DNA of 64,000 nt from Isoptericola dokdonensis DS-3 (GTDB taxonomy: Bacteria > Actinomycetota > Actinomycetes > Actinomycetales > Cellulomonadaceae). The notes beneath the pieces are model-generated. The model saw only the letters and a list, made by a program, of their open reading frames with translations, ran no database searches and had not been told where the DNA came from. Shown here piece by piece: positions 24,876 through 34,205 of this stretch (its first letter is position 1; each line of letters begins with the position of its first letter). A program made the position numbers and the translations under genes. Location of the stretch: positions 2,170,001-2,234,000 of the forward strand of contig NZ_CP014209.1 in NCBI RefSeq assembly GCF_001636295.1. Reading direction: 5' to 3'.

Positions 24876-25766
24876 ATGACCGACGACGCTCGCACCCCCG
24901 TCCGCCTGGGCATCGCCTCCGTCCCCACCCACCCGCCGGAGACGCTCCGCGACCTGGCCGTCGCCGCGGAGGCGTCGGGACTGGACGACCTGTGGGTCTG
25001 GGAGGACTGCTTCAAGCAGAGCGGCCTGGCCGCGGCGGCGGCAGCCCTGGGCTGGACGGAGCGCATCCGCGTGGGGCTGGGGCTGATGCCCGTTCCGCTG
25101 CGTAGCACCGCGATCACGGCGATGGAGATCGCGACCCTCGCCCGGCTGTTCCCGGGCAGGTTCGTGCCCGCGGTCGGGCACGGCGTCCAGTCGTGGATGG
25201 CGCAGGCGGGCGTGCGGGTCGACTCCCCGCTGACGCTGCTGCGCGAGCACACGGTCGCCCTGCGCGCCCTGCTCTCCGGAGAGGAGGTGACGACGTCGGG
25301 CCGCTACGTCTCGCTCGACGCCGTTCGGCTCGACTGGCCCCCGACGACGCCGGTGCCCTTGTGGGTGGGCGGCGTCGGCCCGCGCACCCTCGTGCTGGCG
25401 GGCGAGGTCGGCGACGCCCTCATCCTCGCGAACGCGCTCACCCCGGACGACGTGCGGGCCGCCGCCGGCACCGCGCAGGACGCCGCGGCGCGGGCCGGGC
25501 GCACCCTCACCGACGTGCACGCCACGCTCATCGCGACCACCGGTCCGCGGGCCCAGAAACGCCTGGACGCGGAGCTGCCCACCTGGGGTTCGGCGCCCGG
25601 CCAGGGCGTGGGAGCGGCGGGCGACGCCGCGACGATCGCCGCCGCCGTCCGGGACCTCGCCGACGCCGGGGCGACCGCCGTCGCCGTGCAGCCGACGGCG
25701 GACGAGCCCGACCTGGCGGCCTTCGCGACGTTCCTGGGGGCGCAGGTCCGGCCGCTGCTGGCCTGA
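24876..25766 (+). CDS. LLM-class F420-dependent-type oxidoreductase
   Basis: This 296-residue luciferase-like monooxygenase shows LGIASVPTHPPETLRDLAVAA, LDDLWVWEDCF, RIRVGLGLMPVPLRS and FPGRFVPAVGHGVQSWM. These resemble actinobacterial F420-dependent reductases such as the methylene-H4MPT-reductase-like group. It probably uses F420H2 and a small-molecule substrate that cannot be named. The ATG at 24876 is preceded by CACGGT six bases upstream, the leaderless spacing common in this window. A second F420-linked enzyme (the PPOX-class protein at 36.6-37.0 kb) supports an F420-producing host. Confidence 0.82.
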   Translation: MTDDARTPVRLGIASVPTHPPETLRDLAVAAEASGLDDLWVWEDCFKQSGLAAAAAALGWTERIRVGLGLMPVPLRSTAITAMEIATLARLFPGRFVPAVGHGVQSWMAQAGVRVDSPLTLLREHTVALRALLSGEEVTTSGRYVSLDAVRLDWPPTTPVPLWVGGVGPRTLVLAGEVGDALILANALTPDDVRAAAGTAQDAAARAGRTLTDVHATLIATTGPRAQKRLDAELPTWGSAPGQGVGAAGDAATIAAAVRDLADAGATAVAVQPTADEPDLAAFATFLGAQVRPLLA

Positions 25767-25839
25767 CCACCGCTGTCGGTGGCCCGGTCTAGCGTGAGGG
25801 AGTCCCACCGCCGTCGAGGGAACGTCGAAGGAGACCGCC

Positions 25840-26211
25840 ATGGACTGGAAGATCGAGCTGATCTTCGTGCCCGTCACCGACGTGGACCGTGCCAAGGAGT
25901 TCTACGAACGGATCGGGTTCCACCCCGACCACGACCAACGGGTCTCCGACGACCTGCGGTTCGTGCAGATGACGCCGCCCGGCTCAGCCTGCTCCATCGC
26001 GTTCGGCACCGGCCTCGGGCTCACGCTGGCGCCCGGGCAGCAGGACACCATCCAGGTGGTCGTGCCGGACGCGGACGAGGCGCTGGCGCACCTGCGGGAC
26101 CTGGGCGTCGACGCCGACGGCGTGGACGAGCAGGCCTGGGGACGGTTCGTCACGTTCGCCGACCCGGACGGCAACAGCTGGACGCTGCAGCAGCTCCCGT
26201 CCCGCACCTGA
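25840..26211 (+). CDS. VOC-family (glyoxalase/bleomycin-resistance-like) protein
   Basis: This 123-residue single VOC module has paired beta-alpha-beta-beta-beta repeats. The first is LIFVPVTDVDRAKEFYERIGF and the second ends in FVTFADPDGNSWTLQQLP. FADPDGN is the usual C-terminal strand signature. There is no full set of glyoxalase I metal ligands, so a dioxygenase or lactoylglutathione role is unsupported. AAGGAG precedes the ATG at 25840. It is convergent with the acetyltransferase gene, only 6 bp away. Confidence 0.85.
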   Translation: MDWKIELIFVPVTDVDRAKEFYERIGFHPDHDQRVSDDLRFVQMTPPGSACSIAFGTGLGLTLAPGQQDTIQVVVPDADEALAHLRDLGVDADGVDEQAWGRFVTFADPDGNSWTLQQLPSRT

Positions 26212-26217
26212 GCCAGG

Positions 26218-26775
26218 TCAGAGCCGCTTGCCGTAGCAGAGCTGGTCCGGCTCGCCCGCGTACCGGCCGTACGACTCGATCGGCTCGTAGCCGAGGGCCG
26301 TGTACAGACCGATCGCCTCGGGCTGGGCGGTGCCGGTCTCCAGCACGAGCCGGCGGAAGCCGACCTGCCGCACCGACCGCTCCAGCTCGACGGTCAGCCG
26401 TCGCGCGATCCCGCGACCCCGGTGCTCGGGCAGCACGAACACCCGCTTGAGCTCGCCGGTGGCGGCGGGGTGGAGGGTGCCGCGGCCCCGGTGGTCGTCC
26501 GTGCCCGACACGTCGCGCACGCTGCCGCCCGCGACCGCGCGCCCGTCGACCAGGGCCACCAGGGTCACGACGACCGTCCCGGCGTCGATGACCTCCTGCG
26601 CGTCGGCGTCGCCGCCGTAGCGACGGCCGAGCTCGGCGACCGCCTCGGCGCGCAGGGCGGCGGCGTCCGGGTGGTCGAACGGCACCTCGACGACGTCGAC
26701 CCCGGCCCCCGGGGACACCGCGACCGCGAGGTCGCCGGCCCCGGCCGGGCCGGGGTCGGCCACGGACGTCGTCAT
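26218..26775 (-). CDS. GNAT-family N-acetyltransferase
   Basis: This 185-residue GNAT domain carries the acetyl-CoA pyrophosphate loop [13 protein letters not shown] at about residues 129-141, then the beta5-alpha4 segment [26 protein letters not shown]. The substrate is unknown. Its ATG at 26775 overlaps the purQ stop (ATGA), so it is the third gene of the purS-purQ operon, in the place where purL often lies. Translational coupling to purine biosynthesis does not by itself imply a purine-related function. Confidence 0.85.
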   Translation of the reverse strand: MTTSVADPGPAGAGDLAVAVSPGAGVDVVEVPFDHPDAAALRAEAVAELGRRYGGDADAQEVIDAGTVVVTLVALVDGRAVAGGSVRDVSGTDDHRGRGTLHPAATGELKRVFVLPEHRGRGIARRLTVELERSVRQVGFRRLVLETGTAQPEAIGLYTALGYEPIESYGRYAGEPDQLCYGKRL

Positions 26776-27491
26776 GCCCGGATCAGCGAGGCGAGCACCG
26801 AGGTGAAGAACCCCAGCCCGTCCACGCCGGTGCGCGACCCGTCGGCCGCCTCGGGGCCGAAGCCCGACTCGACGGCGTGCTCGGGGTGCGGCATGAGGCC
26901 CACGACGTTGCCCGCCGCGTTCGTGATGCCCGCGATGTCGCGGCGCGACCCGTTCGGGTTCACGCCGACGTAGCGGAACGCGACGCGGCCCTCGCCCTCG
27001 AGCTCGTCGAGGGTGCGCTCGTCGGCGACGAACTGGCCGTCCTGGTTCTTCAGCGGGATCGTGATGTGCTGACCCGCGGCGTACTGGTTGGTCCACGCCG
27101 TGTCGGCGTTCTCGACGGCCAGCACCTGCTCGCGGCACACGAAGTGCAGGTGGTCGTTCTTCACCATGGAACCGGGCAGCAGGTGCGCCTCGGTGAGGAT
27201 CTGGAACCCGTTGCAGATGCCGAGCACGGGCATGCCGCCCTTCGCGGCGTCCACGACGGCGTCCATCGCGGGCGCGAAGCGCGAGATCGCCCCGGCGCGC
27301 AGGTAGTCGCCGTAGGAGAACCCGCCGGGCAGCACGACGGCGTCGACGCCCTGGAGGTCGCCGTCCGCGTGGAACAGCGACACCGGCTCGCCACCGGCGA
27401 GGCGCACCGCACGGGCGGCGTCCCGGTCGTCCAGCGTGCCGGGGAACGTGATGACGCCGATGCGGGCCGACGCGAGCGTGGCCGCGCTCAT
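26772..27491 (-). CDS. purQ: phosphoribosylformylglycinamidine synthase subunit PurQ
   Basis: This 239-residue class I glutamine amidotransferase subunit of FGAM synthase releases ammonia from glutamine and channels it to PurL for step four of purine synthesis. The nucleophile cysteine is in [12 protein letters not shown]. The catalytic His and Glu are in [23 protein letters not shown] is characteristic of PurQ. The ATG overlaps the purS stop (TGATG) and its own stop overlaps the following acetyltransferase start. No purL is found in this window. Confidence 0.95.
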   Translation of the reverse strand: MSAATLASARIGVITFPGTLDDRDAARAVRLAGGEPVSLFHADGDLQGVDAVVLPGGFSYGDYLRAGAISRFAPAMDAVVDAAKGGMPVLGICNGFQILTEAHLLPGSMVKNDHLHFVCREQVLAVENADTAWTNQYAAGQHITIPLKNQDGQFVADERTLDELEGEGRVAFRYVGVNPNGSRRDIAGITNAAGNVVGLMPHPEHAVESGFGPEAADGSRTGVDGLGFFTSVLASLIRA

Positions 27492-27763
27492 CAGGCCGAC
27501 ACCCCGGCGGACTCCTCGGACGCGTCGGCGACGCGCACGACGTCCTCGATGATCGGGTTCGACAGGAGGGTCTCGGCGGCCTCGCGGGCGGCCTGCAGGA
27601 CCTCCGGCGTCACCTCGCCGTCGACCTCGAGCTCGAACCGCTTGCCCTGGCGGGCACCGGTGAACTGGGTGAAGCCGAGACGCGGCAGCGCCCCGACGAC
27701 GGCCTTGCCCTGGGGGTCCAGGATCTCGGGCTTCGGCATGACCTCGACGACGACGCGTCCCAC
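27491..27763 (-). CDS. purS: phosphoribosylformylglycinamidine synthase subunit PurS
   Basis: The 90-residue PurS bridges PurQ and PurL in the three-subunit FGAM synthase of Gram-positive bacteria. The sequence [19 protein letters not shown] is the family start, and [10 protein letters not shown] is typical of the middle strand. It starts with GTG 27763, supported by TGAGGAG at six-base spacing. Its stop overlaps the purQ start. The likely -10 TAGACT (27882-27877) gives a leader of about 105 bases. Confidence 0.93.
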   Translation of the reverse strand: MGRVVVEVMPKPEILDPQGKAVVGALPRLGFTQFTGARQGKRFELEVDGEVTPEVLQAAREAAETLLSNPIIEDVVRVADASEESAGVSA

Positions 27764-28064
27764 AACGGGCTCCTCAGGTGCTCTGCACGGTGCCGCCGCT
27801 CCGGGATCCCGGTGCCGTTCGGCGCAAGGACGCGCGAGGCAGCGGGCGGGAGCACGACGGCGGGATTCCGCGCGCCAGTCTACCCGCGCTCGCGGGCTCG
27901 CCGGCCCCACGCGCCCGGCCCGGCATCGCGCCGGACGGTGCCGAGCGCTCCGTCTCGGTTGGCGAGTCTTCGCCACGTCGCGGTCTCGCCACGTCCAACC
28001 GGTGTTCGTCAGGGCAACCGGGGTGTCACCCTGTGACGCACCCCGCCCGAACCGGAGACCCCAC
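27764..28064. promoter_or_regulatory. divergent intergenic region between purS and the subtilase gene
   Basis: This 301-bp gene-free stretch holds the purS -10 TAGACT on the minus strand (27882-27877) and, beside it, the palindrome CCCGCG/CGCGGG. Nearer the subtilase are a 6-bp inverted repeat TGGCGA/TCGCCA (27960-27975) and two direct copies of TCGCCACGTC (27970 and 27986), which could be regulator sites. GGAG 10 bases before the subtilase ATG is its ribosome-binding site. I see no gene or known RNA element here. Confidence 0.45.
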
Positions 28065-31000
28065 ATGACGAACCCCCGACGGTCACGGCGCCTCACCGCG
28101 CTCGCGGCCCTCACCGCCCTCACGCTCGGCGCGCTCGGCACGACCCCTGCCCACGCCGCCCCGACCGGCGACGCCGAGGACCTCCTCGCGTCGCTCGACG
28201 CCGACCAGCTCGCCGCGCTCACCCGCATGAACGAGATGCAGGTGACCGGCCTGCAGGACTTCGACGAGGACGCGACGGAGAGCGCGAAGCCCGTGGACGT
28301 CATCGTCTCGCTGACCCAGCCGACCGCCGAGACCGCGCGCCTGCTGGCCGCGACCGACGGCGCGGAGCTCTCCGCGCAGGACGCCACGGCCGCCGTCACC
28401 GAGTCGCAGGAGGAGTTCGACGCCGCGCTGGCCGAGGAGTTCCCCGAGCCCGAGACGAAGGCGAAGGGCGCGAAGGACGTCGCCCCGGTGGTCACCGAGA
28501 CCTACACCGAGGCGTTCAACGGTGCGAGCCTGACCGTGCGGGGCACCGACCTCGAGGCGCTCGCCGCGGTCGAGGGCGTCGCGGCCGTGTGGCCCGACGC
28601 CGAGGTGCACGCGACCTCCTCCACCGGCTCCCTCGGTGCCGCGAAGTCCGCCGAGCCGACCGACGACCAGGCGGCCATCGCCGCCGGTCTGGCGAAGCTG
28701 CACGCCGAGGGCGTCACCGGCAAGGGCATCACGGTGGGCGTCATCGACACCGGCATCGACTACCACCACCCCGACCTGGCGGACGCCTACGTCGGCGGGT
28801 ACGACTTCGTGGACGACGACGCCGACCCGATGGAGACCACCTACGCCGACTGGAAGGCGTCGGGTCGGTCCGAGACCAGCAACGGCTCCACCTACTACAC
28901 CGAGCACGGCACCCACGTGGCCGGCATCGTCGCGGGCCGCGGCGACGTCGACGACGAGCGGGCCGCGCACGGTGTGGCGCCCGAGGCGAAGATCCGCGCC
29001 TACCGGGTGCTCGGCCCGTACGGCGGCGGTTACACCAGCGACGTGCTCGCGGGCATGGACGGTGCGCTGCAGGACGAGGTCGACGTCGTCAACATGTCGC
29101 TCGGCGCCCCGTCGAACGACTCGCTGACGCCGCAGTCCCTCGCCGCGGACAACCTCGTGCTGTCCGGCATCACCACCGTGGTCGCGGCCGGCAACGACGG
29201 CCCCGGCCCCCGGACGCTGGGCACCCCGGCCGCTGCCGCGCTGCCCGTCACCGTGGGCGCGAACGACACCCCGCTGACCCTGTCGCGGAGCACCGCCACG
29301 CTCGGCGGCGTGTCCGCCGAGGTCCGGCTCCTCGCGTCGTCCGCGCAGGACCCGACCGGCACCGACGTGCCGGCGGACCTCGCCGTGGTCGCCGTCGGCC
29401 TGGGCAACGCCGCCGGGTACTCCGGCAAGGACGTGACCGGCAAGGTCGTGCTGGTCGACCGCGGCTCCATCTCCCTCAACGAGAAGGTGGAGCGGGCGCG
29501 CGACAAGGGCGCCGCCGCCGTCCTGCTGGTCAACAGCAACGCCGACGAGGGCTGGATCCCGAACTACCTCGGCGAGGCCCCGGGCTTCGTCCCGGCGTTC
29601 TCCGTGACAGTTGCCGACGGGGCGGCCCTCCGGGCCGCGCTCGCGGCCGACCCTGCCGCGACCCTCACCCTCTCCGGTGCCGGGCAGTTCGTGCTCGGCG
29701 GCGACCAGGTCGCCACCTTCAGCTCGCGCGGCCCCGTCCACGGGTCCGGCACCATCAAGCCGGAGGTCACCGCGCCCGGCGTGAGCATCCTGTCGTCCGT
29801 GCCGGTCGACGTCGTCGACCTGGAGGGTCGTGACTACGACCTCGCCTACGCGCGGCTGTCCGGCACGTCGATGGCGGCGCCGTACGTCGCGGGCGTCGCC
29901 GCGCTGCTGCTCGACGACGACCCCCGGCGCAGCCCCGCGGACGTCAAGGTCGCCCTCATGAACACGGCCGCCCCGCTGGAGCAGGAGGACGACGTCTTCG
30001 CCGCCGGTGCCGGTCAGGTCGACCCGTACTCCGCCGTGCACGCCGGCGTGTCCGCCCGCGCCTGGCTGGAGACCCCGCAGGTCGACGCCGCAGGCACCAC
30101 GTCCACGCTGCGCTACGACACCGGGGCCGTCGACTTCGGCACCGTCGCCTCGGGCCGCCGTGTGAACGAGAAGATCACCGTCACCCTGGACAACGACTCC
30201 ACGCTGCTGACCCGCTACGACGTCGAAGCCGAGCTCGTCGACGCCGGCGGGCCGGACGCCGCGGCGAACGGAGTGGAGATCGACGTCCCGTCGTCGGTGC
30301 TCGTCGGCCGTCTCGGCCTCGCGCCGCTCCAGGTCCGCCTCAAGGCACCGGCCACGGCTGCGGAGGGCTCGTACCAGGGCTACGTCACCCTGACCCCGCG
30401 GGACGCGAAGCAGCCGACGCTGCGGATGCCCGTCGGAGCACGTCTGGCCACGAACGGCCTGTCGGAGCTGGTGATGATCAAGCCGACGCTGTCGACCCAC
30501 CAGGGCACGGGCGACGGTCTCGCGTCGAACGGTCAGGCCGAGTTCGCGTTCCGGCTGGACGGCGAGCTGCGCGAGCTGCGCGTCTTCCTGACGGACGCCG
30601 ACGGCGAGGACCTCGGCTACGTGGGCACGCTGAGCACGATCGGGCTCCAGGAGGACCTCCTCTACGGGGTCGTCACGTTCACGGGTGCCTACTTCCCGTT
30701 CACCGGCGACCGGAGGAACCCGGTCGCCCCGGCGAGCGTGTACGCCCCGGAGGGCGCCTACCGCCTCAAGGTGGTCGGCGTGGACGCGGACGGCGAGACG
30801 TCCACGCAGTCCGCCCCGGTCTACGTGGACACCACCGCCCCGACCTACGACGACGCGTTCGGCCCGTGGGACCCGACGACCCCGACGGTCGTCGAGCGTC
30901 CGGCGACGGCGACCGGGTACCGGTTCGACGGCACCCTGGTCGACCCCTCGGTCGAGGCCGTCCAGGCCGCCGGGATCGACGTCGACCAGGCCGACAACCA

Positions 31001-32144
31001 GCTCCTGTGGTCGATCTACAACCCGCAGGCGCCCGAGATGTCCGCCCGCCCGGACACCGCCGGAGCGGTGACCGGCTCGGTCACGTTCCCGGTGGGCCAG
31101 CCCGTCACCACGATGTGGATGTGGCCCACCGACGCCGCCGGCAACTGGGCAGAGCGGCGCCGGGTGAGCTTCATCAAGGAGGGGCTGCCGTACGTGGTGG
31201 GCTCCGCCGACACGGCGGTGGCGAAGGTCGGCGACGTCGTGACGTACACGCTCACGGCGCACGACGTGCAGGACCTCGCCTCGTTCTCGACCCAGGTCCG
31301 GTACACGGGCAGGACCACGAAGATCCTCTCGGTGACCCCCACCGAGGAGCTCGTGGCGCACGGCGCGTCGGAGGTCGAGGTGCAGCACTCCGGCGGCAGC
31401 TACCCGACCTTCACGGCGTCCTTCGACGTGCCGACGGGGGTCACGGCGGACGAGCTGCCGCTGCTCGAGGTCTCCTACGAGGTGCTCGACGACGACGGGT
31501 GGTCGCTGGAGAACGGTCTGTTCACCGGGTCCACCTCGTACACCGGCTCGGCGGGCCAGCGGACGAACCTGCAGCAGTTCTACGGCAACGTCCAGCGCTT
31601 CAACCCGACGACGTCGGTGAACGGCCGAGTCGCCCCCGAGGCGCTCCTCACCAAGGGCTACGCCTTCGACCAGGCGGCCGACTACTCCGGCTACGGCACC
31701 GAGGTCACCCTCACCGCGCCGGACGGCACCGTCCGCGAGAGCACCGTGGACACCACGTCGCGCTTCGGGTTCGGCGCGTTGGCCCTGAACGAGGAGGGCT
31801 ACCGCCTCGACGTGAGCGTGCCCGGACACTTCGCGTGGCACGGCGAGGTCGCGGTCGGTACCGCGACGACCGGTGGCGCCGTGGTCTCGGAGGTCCCGGC
31901 CCTGTCCGCCGGGGACGTGAACGGCGACGACGTGATCGACGTCAAGGACGCGATCGCGATCTGGAAGGCGGAGGGCACGTCGAAGCGCGTCGCCGACGTC
32001 GACGCGTCGGGCACGGTGGACCGCCGTGACCTCGCGTGGGTCCGGACGAACTACCTCGCGCAGAACCCGACCGCGCCGACGGTGACGACACCGGTCACCC
32101 GCTACCTCGGGCTGACGCTCGAGGCGGTCGAGAAGCTGATGTGA
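28065..32144 (+). CDS. secreted S8 (subtilisin-like) serine peptidase with PA insert and dockerin-like tail
   Basis: This 1359-residue exported protease has a Sec signal peptide at about 1-31, ending THAHA-like (PAHAA). A propeptide/I9-like region precedes the S8 catalytic domain, with D228 in GVIDTGIDYHHPDL, H281 in HGTHVAGIVAG and S602 in SGTSMAAPYVAG. A protease-associated insert (about 415-535) lies inside the catalytic domain, as in lactocepin-type C5a peptidases. Beta-sandwich/Fn3-like modules follow, and then a dockerin-like pair of calcium loops, DVNGDDVIDVKD and DVDASGTVDRRD (about 1283-1335). It probably digests extracellular proteins. No sortase motif or membrane helix is seen at the C-terminus. 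The strong hairpin after the stop ends the transcript. Confidence 0.9.
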   Translation: MTNPRRSRRLTALAALTALTLGALGTTPAHAAPTGDAEDLLASLDADQLAALTRMNEMQVTGLQDFDEDATESAKPVDVIVSLTQPTAETARLLAATDGAELSAQDATAAVTESQEEFDAALAEEFPEPETKAKGAKDVAPVVTETYTEAFNGASLTVRGTDLEALAAVEGVAAVWPDAEVHATSSTGSLGAAKSAEPTDDQAAIAAGLAKLHAEGVTGKGITVGVIDTGIDYHHPDLADAYVGGYDFVDDDADPMETTYADWKASGRSETSNGSTYYTEHGTHVAGIVAGRGDVDDERAAHGVAPEAKIRAYRVLGPYGGGYTSDVLAGMDGALQDEVDVVNMSLGAPSNDSLTPQSLAADNLVLSGITTVVAAGNDGPGPRTLGTPAAAALPVTVGANDTPLTLSRSTATLGGVSAEVRLLASSAQDPTGTDVPADLAVVAVGLGNAAGYSGKDVTGKVVLVDRGSISLNEKVERARDKGAAAVLLVNSNADEGWIPNYLGEAPGFVPAFSVTVADGAALRAALAADPAATLTLSGAGQFVLGGDQVATFSSRGPVHGSGTIKPEVTAPGVSILSSVPVDVVDLEGRDYDLAYARLSGTSMAAPYVAGVAALLLDDDPRRSPADVKVALMNTAAPLEQEDDVFAAGAGQVDPYSAVHAGVSARAWLETPQVDAAGTTSTLRYDTGAVDFGTVASGRRVNEKITVTLDNDSTLLTRYDVEAELVDAGGPDAAANGVEIDVPSSVLVGRLGLAPLQVRLKAPATAAEGSYQGYVTLTPRDAKQPTLRMPVGARLATNGLSELVMIKPTLSTHQGTGDGLASNGQAEFAFRLDGELRELRVFLTDADGEDLGYVGTLSTIGLQEDLLYGVVTFTGAYFPFTGDRRNPVAPASVYAPEGAYRLKVVGVDADGETSTQSAPVYVDTTAPTYDDAFGPWDPTTPTVVERPATATGYRFDGTLVDPSVEAVQAAGIDVDQADNQLLWSIYNPQAPEMSARPDTAGAVTGSVTFPVGQPVTTMWMWPTDAAGNWAERRRVSFIKEGLPYVVGSADTAVAKVGDVVTYTLTAHDVQDLASFSTQVRYTGRTTKILSVTPTEELVAHGASEVEVQHSGGSYPTFTASFDVPTGVTADELPLLEVSYEVLDDDGWSLENGLFTGSTSYTGSAGQRTNLQQFYGNVQRFNPTTSVNGRVAPEALLTKGYAFDQAADYSGYGTEVTLTAPDGTVRESTVDTTSRFGFGALALNEEGYRLDVSVPGHFAWHGEVAVGTATTGGAVVSEVPALSAGDVNGDDVIDVKDAIAIWKAEGTSKRVADVDASGTVDRRDLAWVRTNYLAQNPTAPTVTTPVTRYLGLTLEAVEKLM

Positions 32145-32167
32145 CCGGCTGACCACACCGAGGACCA

Positions 32168-32206
32168 CGGGCCTGTCGGCCGGCGAACCGCCGGTCGGCA
32201 GGCCCG
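32168..32206 (+). terminator. hairpin terminator after the subtilase gene
   Basis: An 18-bp stem (32168-32185 with 32189-32206) and a 3-base loop include two positions that pair only as G-U. It lies between two convergent genes and may serve both strands. Confidence 0.65.
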
Positions 32207-32230
32207 CCCTCGTCGGGCGGCGTCCCGCCC

Positions 32231-33199
32231 TCAGACCCAGTCGTGGCGCAGCGCGTACCAGCCGAGCTGGAGGCGCGTGCTCACCTCCGCCGAGTCCATG
32301 AGGGCGCGGATCCGCCGCTGCACCGTGCGGGGCGAGGTCGCGAGCTGCGAGGCCATCGCGGCGTCGGTGAGGCCCGAGATCATCAGGTGCAGGAGCTGGC
32401 GGTCGTCCCGGCTCGGGCCCGCGCCCTCGCGCAGGTACGGCCGGGAACGACGCCACGTCGTCTCGAAGAGCTCGACCGCGACCCGCACGAGCGGGCCCTT
32501 GAGCAGGAGCGACGTCGACGGGTCGACCTGGACCATCGCCAGCTCGCCGTCCGAGACGGCCAGCTTGACCAGCGGGTGGTCGACGACCCGGACCCGGTGC
32601 CCGACCGCCACCCGCTCGTCGAGCGCGCGCACCGCCGCCGGCTCCGCGAGGAAGGCCGAGTCGACGACGACGCGGTAGGGGATGCGGGAGGGCTCCCGGT
32701 CGTCGGTGATGCCGCCCGCGACGGACGCCACCGTGTTCGCACCCGTCTGGAACAGGTCGCTGGAACGGCGGCTGCGCTGCTCCATGTGCGCGATGGCGCG
32801 CGCCTGAGCCTCCCGGCCGGACAGCACCTCCACGAGGTCTCCCGCGACCAGCGGCTCCGCGGCGCGGGCCAGGTCCGCGAGCTCGGCGACCAGGCTCTCC
32901 GCCTGCTCCAGGTCCGCGCGCAGCCGCTCCACACCGTCGCCCAGCGCGGCCTGCGGAGGCACCGCACGCCAGCGCTCCCCCCCGTGGTCGCCCGCGGCGG
33001 GACCGTCCGGCACGACGAGACCGTCGGCCGCCATGGCGCGCAGCGTGGCACGCGCCTCCCCGGCAGGTAGCCCGGCGGCGGCCGCGACGTCGTCGGTCGT
33101 GCTTCCGGGAGCTGCCAGGAGCGTGCGGTAGACGGCGCCCCGGACCCCCACGAGGTCGAGCGGTGAGGCTCCGCGCGGTGCAGTGGTCATGGGGCACAT
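32231..33199 (-). CDS. helix-turn-helix regulator (TrmB-like N-terminus, LuxR-type C-terminus)
   Basis: This 322-residue regulator has a winged-helix-like N-terminal domain (VYRTLLAAPGSTTDDVAAAAGLPAGEARATLRAM). A central phospholipase-D-like sensor region follows, with IPYRVVVDSAFL and VGHRVRVVDHPLVKLAV. The C-terminus has a LuxR-type helix-turn-helix: LMISGLTDAAMASQLATSPRTVQRR. This domain order is typical of TrmB/LuxR-hybrid regulators in actinobacteria. I chose ATG 33199 because AGGGGG lies six bases upstream; ATG 33202 and 33190 are alternatives. It is convergent with the subtilase gene and divergent from the septum-formation-like gene. Its targets are unknown. Confidence 0.82.
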   Translation of the reverse strand: MCPMTTAPRGASPLDLVGVRGAVYRTLLAAPGSTTDDVAAAAGLPAGEARATLRAMAADGLVVPDGPAAGDHGGERWRAVPPQAALGDGVERLRADLEQAESLVAELADLARAAEPLVAGDLVEVLSGREAQARAIAHMEQRSRRSSDLFQTGANTVASVAGGITDDREPSRIPYRVVVDSAFLAEPAAVRALDERVAVGHRVRVVDHPLVKLAVSDGELAMVQVDPSTSLLLKGPLVRVAVELFETTWRRSRPYLREGAGPSRDDRQLLHLMISGLTDAAMASQLATSPRTVQRRIRALMDSAEVSTRLQLGWYALRHDWV

Positions 33200-33320
33200 C
33201 ATGCGCCCCCTGTGTTTCGGAGCCCGCGACACGACCCCGGTGATCGAGACGGTCGGCACGTGTCGCCGTGTCGGACTTACCCGATACGGTCGGCGCACAC
33301 ACCCAGTCAGGAGAACCACA

Positions 33321-34139
33321 GTGACCGTCCCGCCGTCCGGCGACCCTTACGCCCCGCAGCAGCCCCGCACCTCCGGCCCGGACGCGGCGACCACCGCCTC
33401 CGCCGACCTGCCCGGACCCCCGGCACCCACGACCGGCCCGTCGCCCTACGTCTCGGGCGCGCCCGCGGACGGCCCCGGGCCCTACGGGTCCCCGGCGTAC
33501 GGAGCGCCGCAGCCGCCGACGGACGGTGTCTCGATCGGCGCGCTCGTGACCGGCGTCCTCGGCATGGCCCTGATCCCGCTGGGTCTCGGCATCGCGGGCA
33601 TCGTCCGCACCTCCGGCGGGAAGCGCCGCGGCAAGGGGCTCGCGATCGCCGGCCTCGTCCTCGGCGTGCTGTCGACCATCGTCTGGGGCTTCGTCGTCGC
33701 GGGCCTGATGTTCGTCGCCACGAACCAGGACGCCTTCGGCGAGAGCCTCCAGGAGGGCCTCAGCGAGGCGCTGGAGGAGCAGACCGGCACGAACCTCGTC
33801 GTCGGCAACTGCTTCGAGGCACCGGCGGACCTCACCAGCGGCGACCCGCTGCAGGCCGTCGACTGCGCGGAGCCGCACTCCTCGGAGGTCGTCGGCGTGC
33901 TGGAGCTGGCCGACGGGGACTTCCCGGGACTGGACGCGGTCGTCACGCAGGCCGAGGCAGGCTGCCTGGAGCAGTTCGCCTCGTACGTCGGCGTCGAGTA
34001 CGCCGAGTCCACGCTGAACGTCGTCTACTTCCACCCCACCGAGGTGTCGTGGACGCTCGGCGACCGCAAGGTCATCTGCGGCGCCGGAATGATGGACGGC
34101 ACCCCGCTGACGGAGACCGTGGCCGGCAGCGGACTCTGA
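33321..34139 (+). CDS. DUF4190/septum-formation-domain membrane protein
   Basis: The 272-residue protein has a Pro/Gly/Ala-rich cytosolic N-terminus (about 1-70). Two membrane helices follow in a DUF4190-like unit (ALVTGVLGMALIPLGLGIAGI and GLAIAGLVLGVLSTIVWGFVVAGLMFVA). The extracellular domain has four cysteines, arranged GNCFEAP, VDCAEPHSSEVVG, AGCLEQF and KVICGAG. That C-terminal pattern matches actinobacterial septum-formation domains and recurs in the gene at 49111. AGGAG stands eight bases before the GTG at 33321. A perfect hairpin terminates it. Confidence 0.82.
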   Translation: MTVPPSGDPYAPQQPRTSGPDAATTASADLPGPPAPTTGPSPYVSGAPADGPGPYGSPAYGAPQPPTDGVSIGALVTGVLGMALIPLGLGIAGIVRTSGGKRRGKGLAIAGLVLGVLSTIVWGFVVAGLMFVATNQDAFGESLQEGLSEALEEQTGTNLVVGNCFEAPADLTSGDPLQAVDCAEPHSSEVVGVLELADGDFPGLDAVVTQAEAGCLEQFASYVGVEYAESTLNVVYFHPTEVSWTLGDRKVICGAGMMDGTPLTETVAGSGL

Positions 34140-34151
34140 CCGGCGCACGAC

Positions 34152-34188
34152 CGTGGCCTGCCTGCTCGGGTCGAGCAGGCAGGCCACG
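34152..34188 (+). terminator. hairpin terminator between convergent genes
   Basis: A perfect 16-bp stem, 34152-34167 with 34173-34188, and the loop GGGTC lie between the stop of the septum-formation-like gene and the stop of purC. It can work on both strands. Confidence 0.8.
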
Positions 34189-34205
34189 TGGTCATCGGGT
34201 CGACG

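Noticed and set aside
28083..34187. A 2034-codon open frame antisense to the subtilase and its neighbours
   Set aside because: It is a high-GC shadow: the composition is Arg/Gly/Val/Ala noise, it crosses two convergent genes and two terminators, and the plus-strand frame has clear catalytic motifs.
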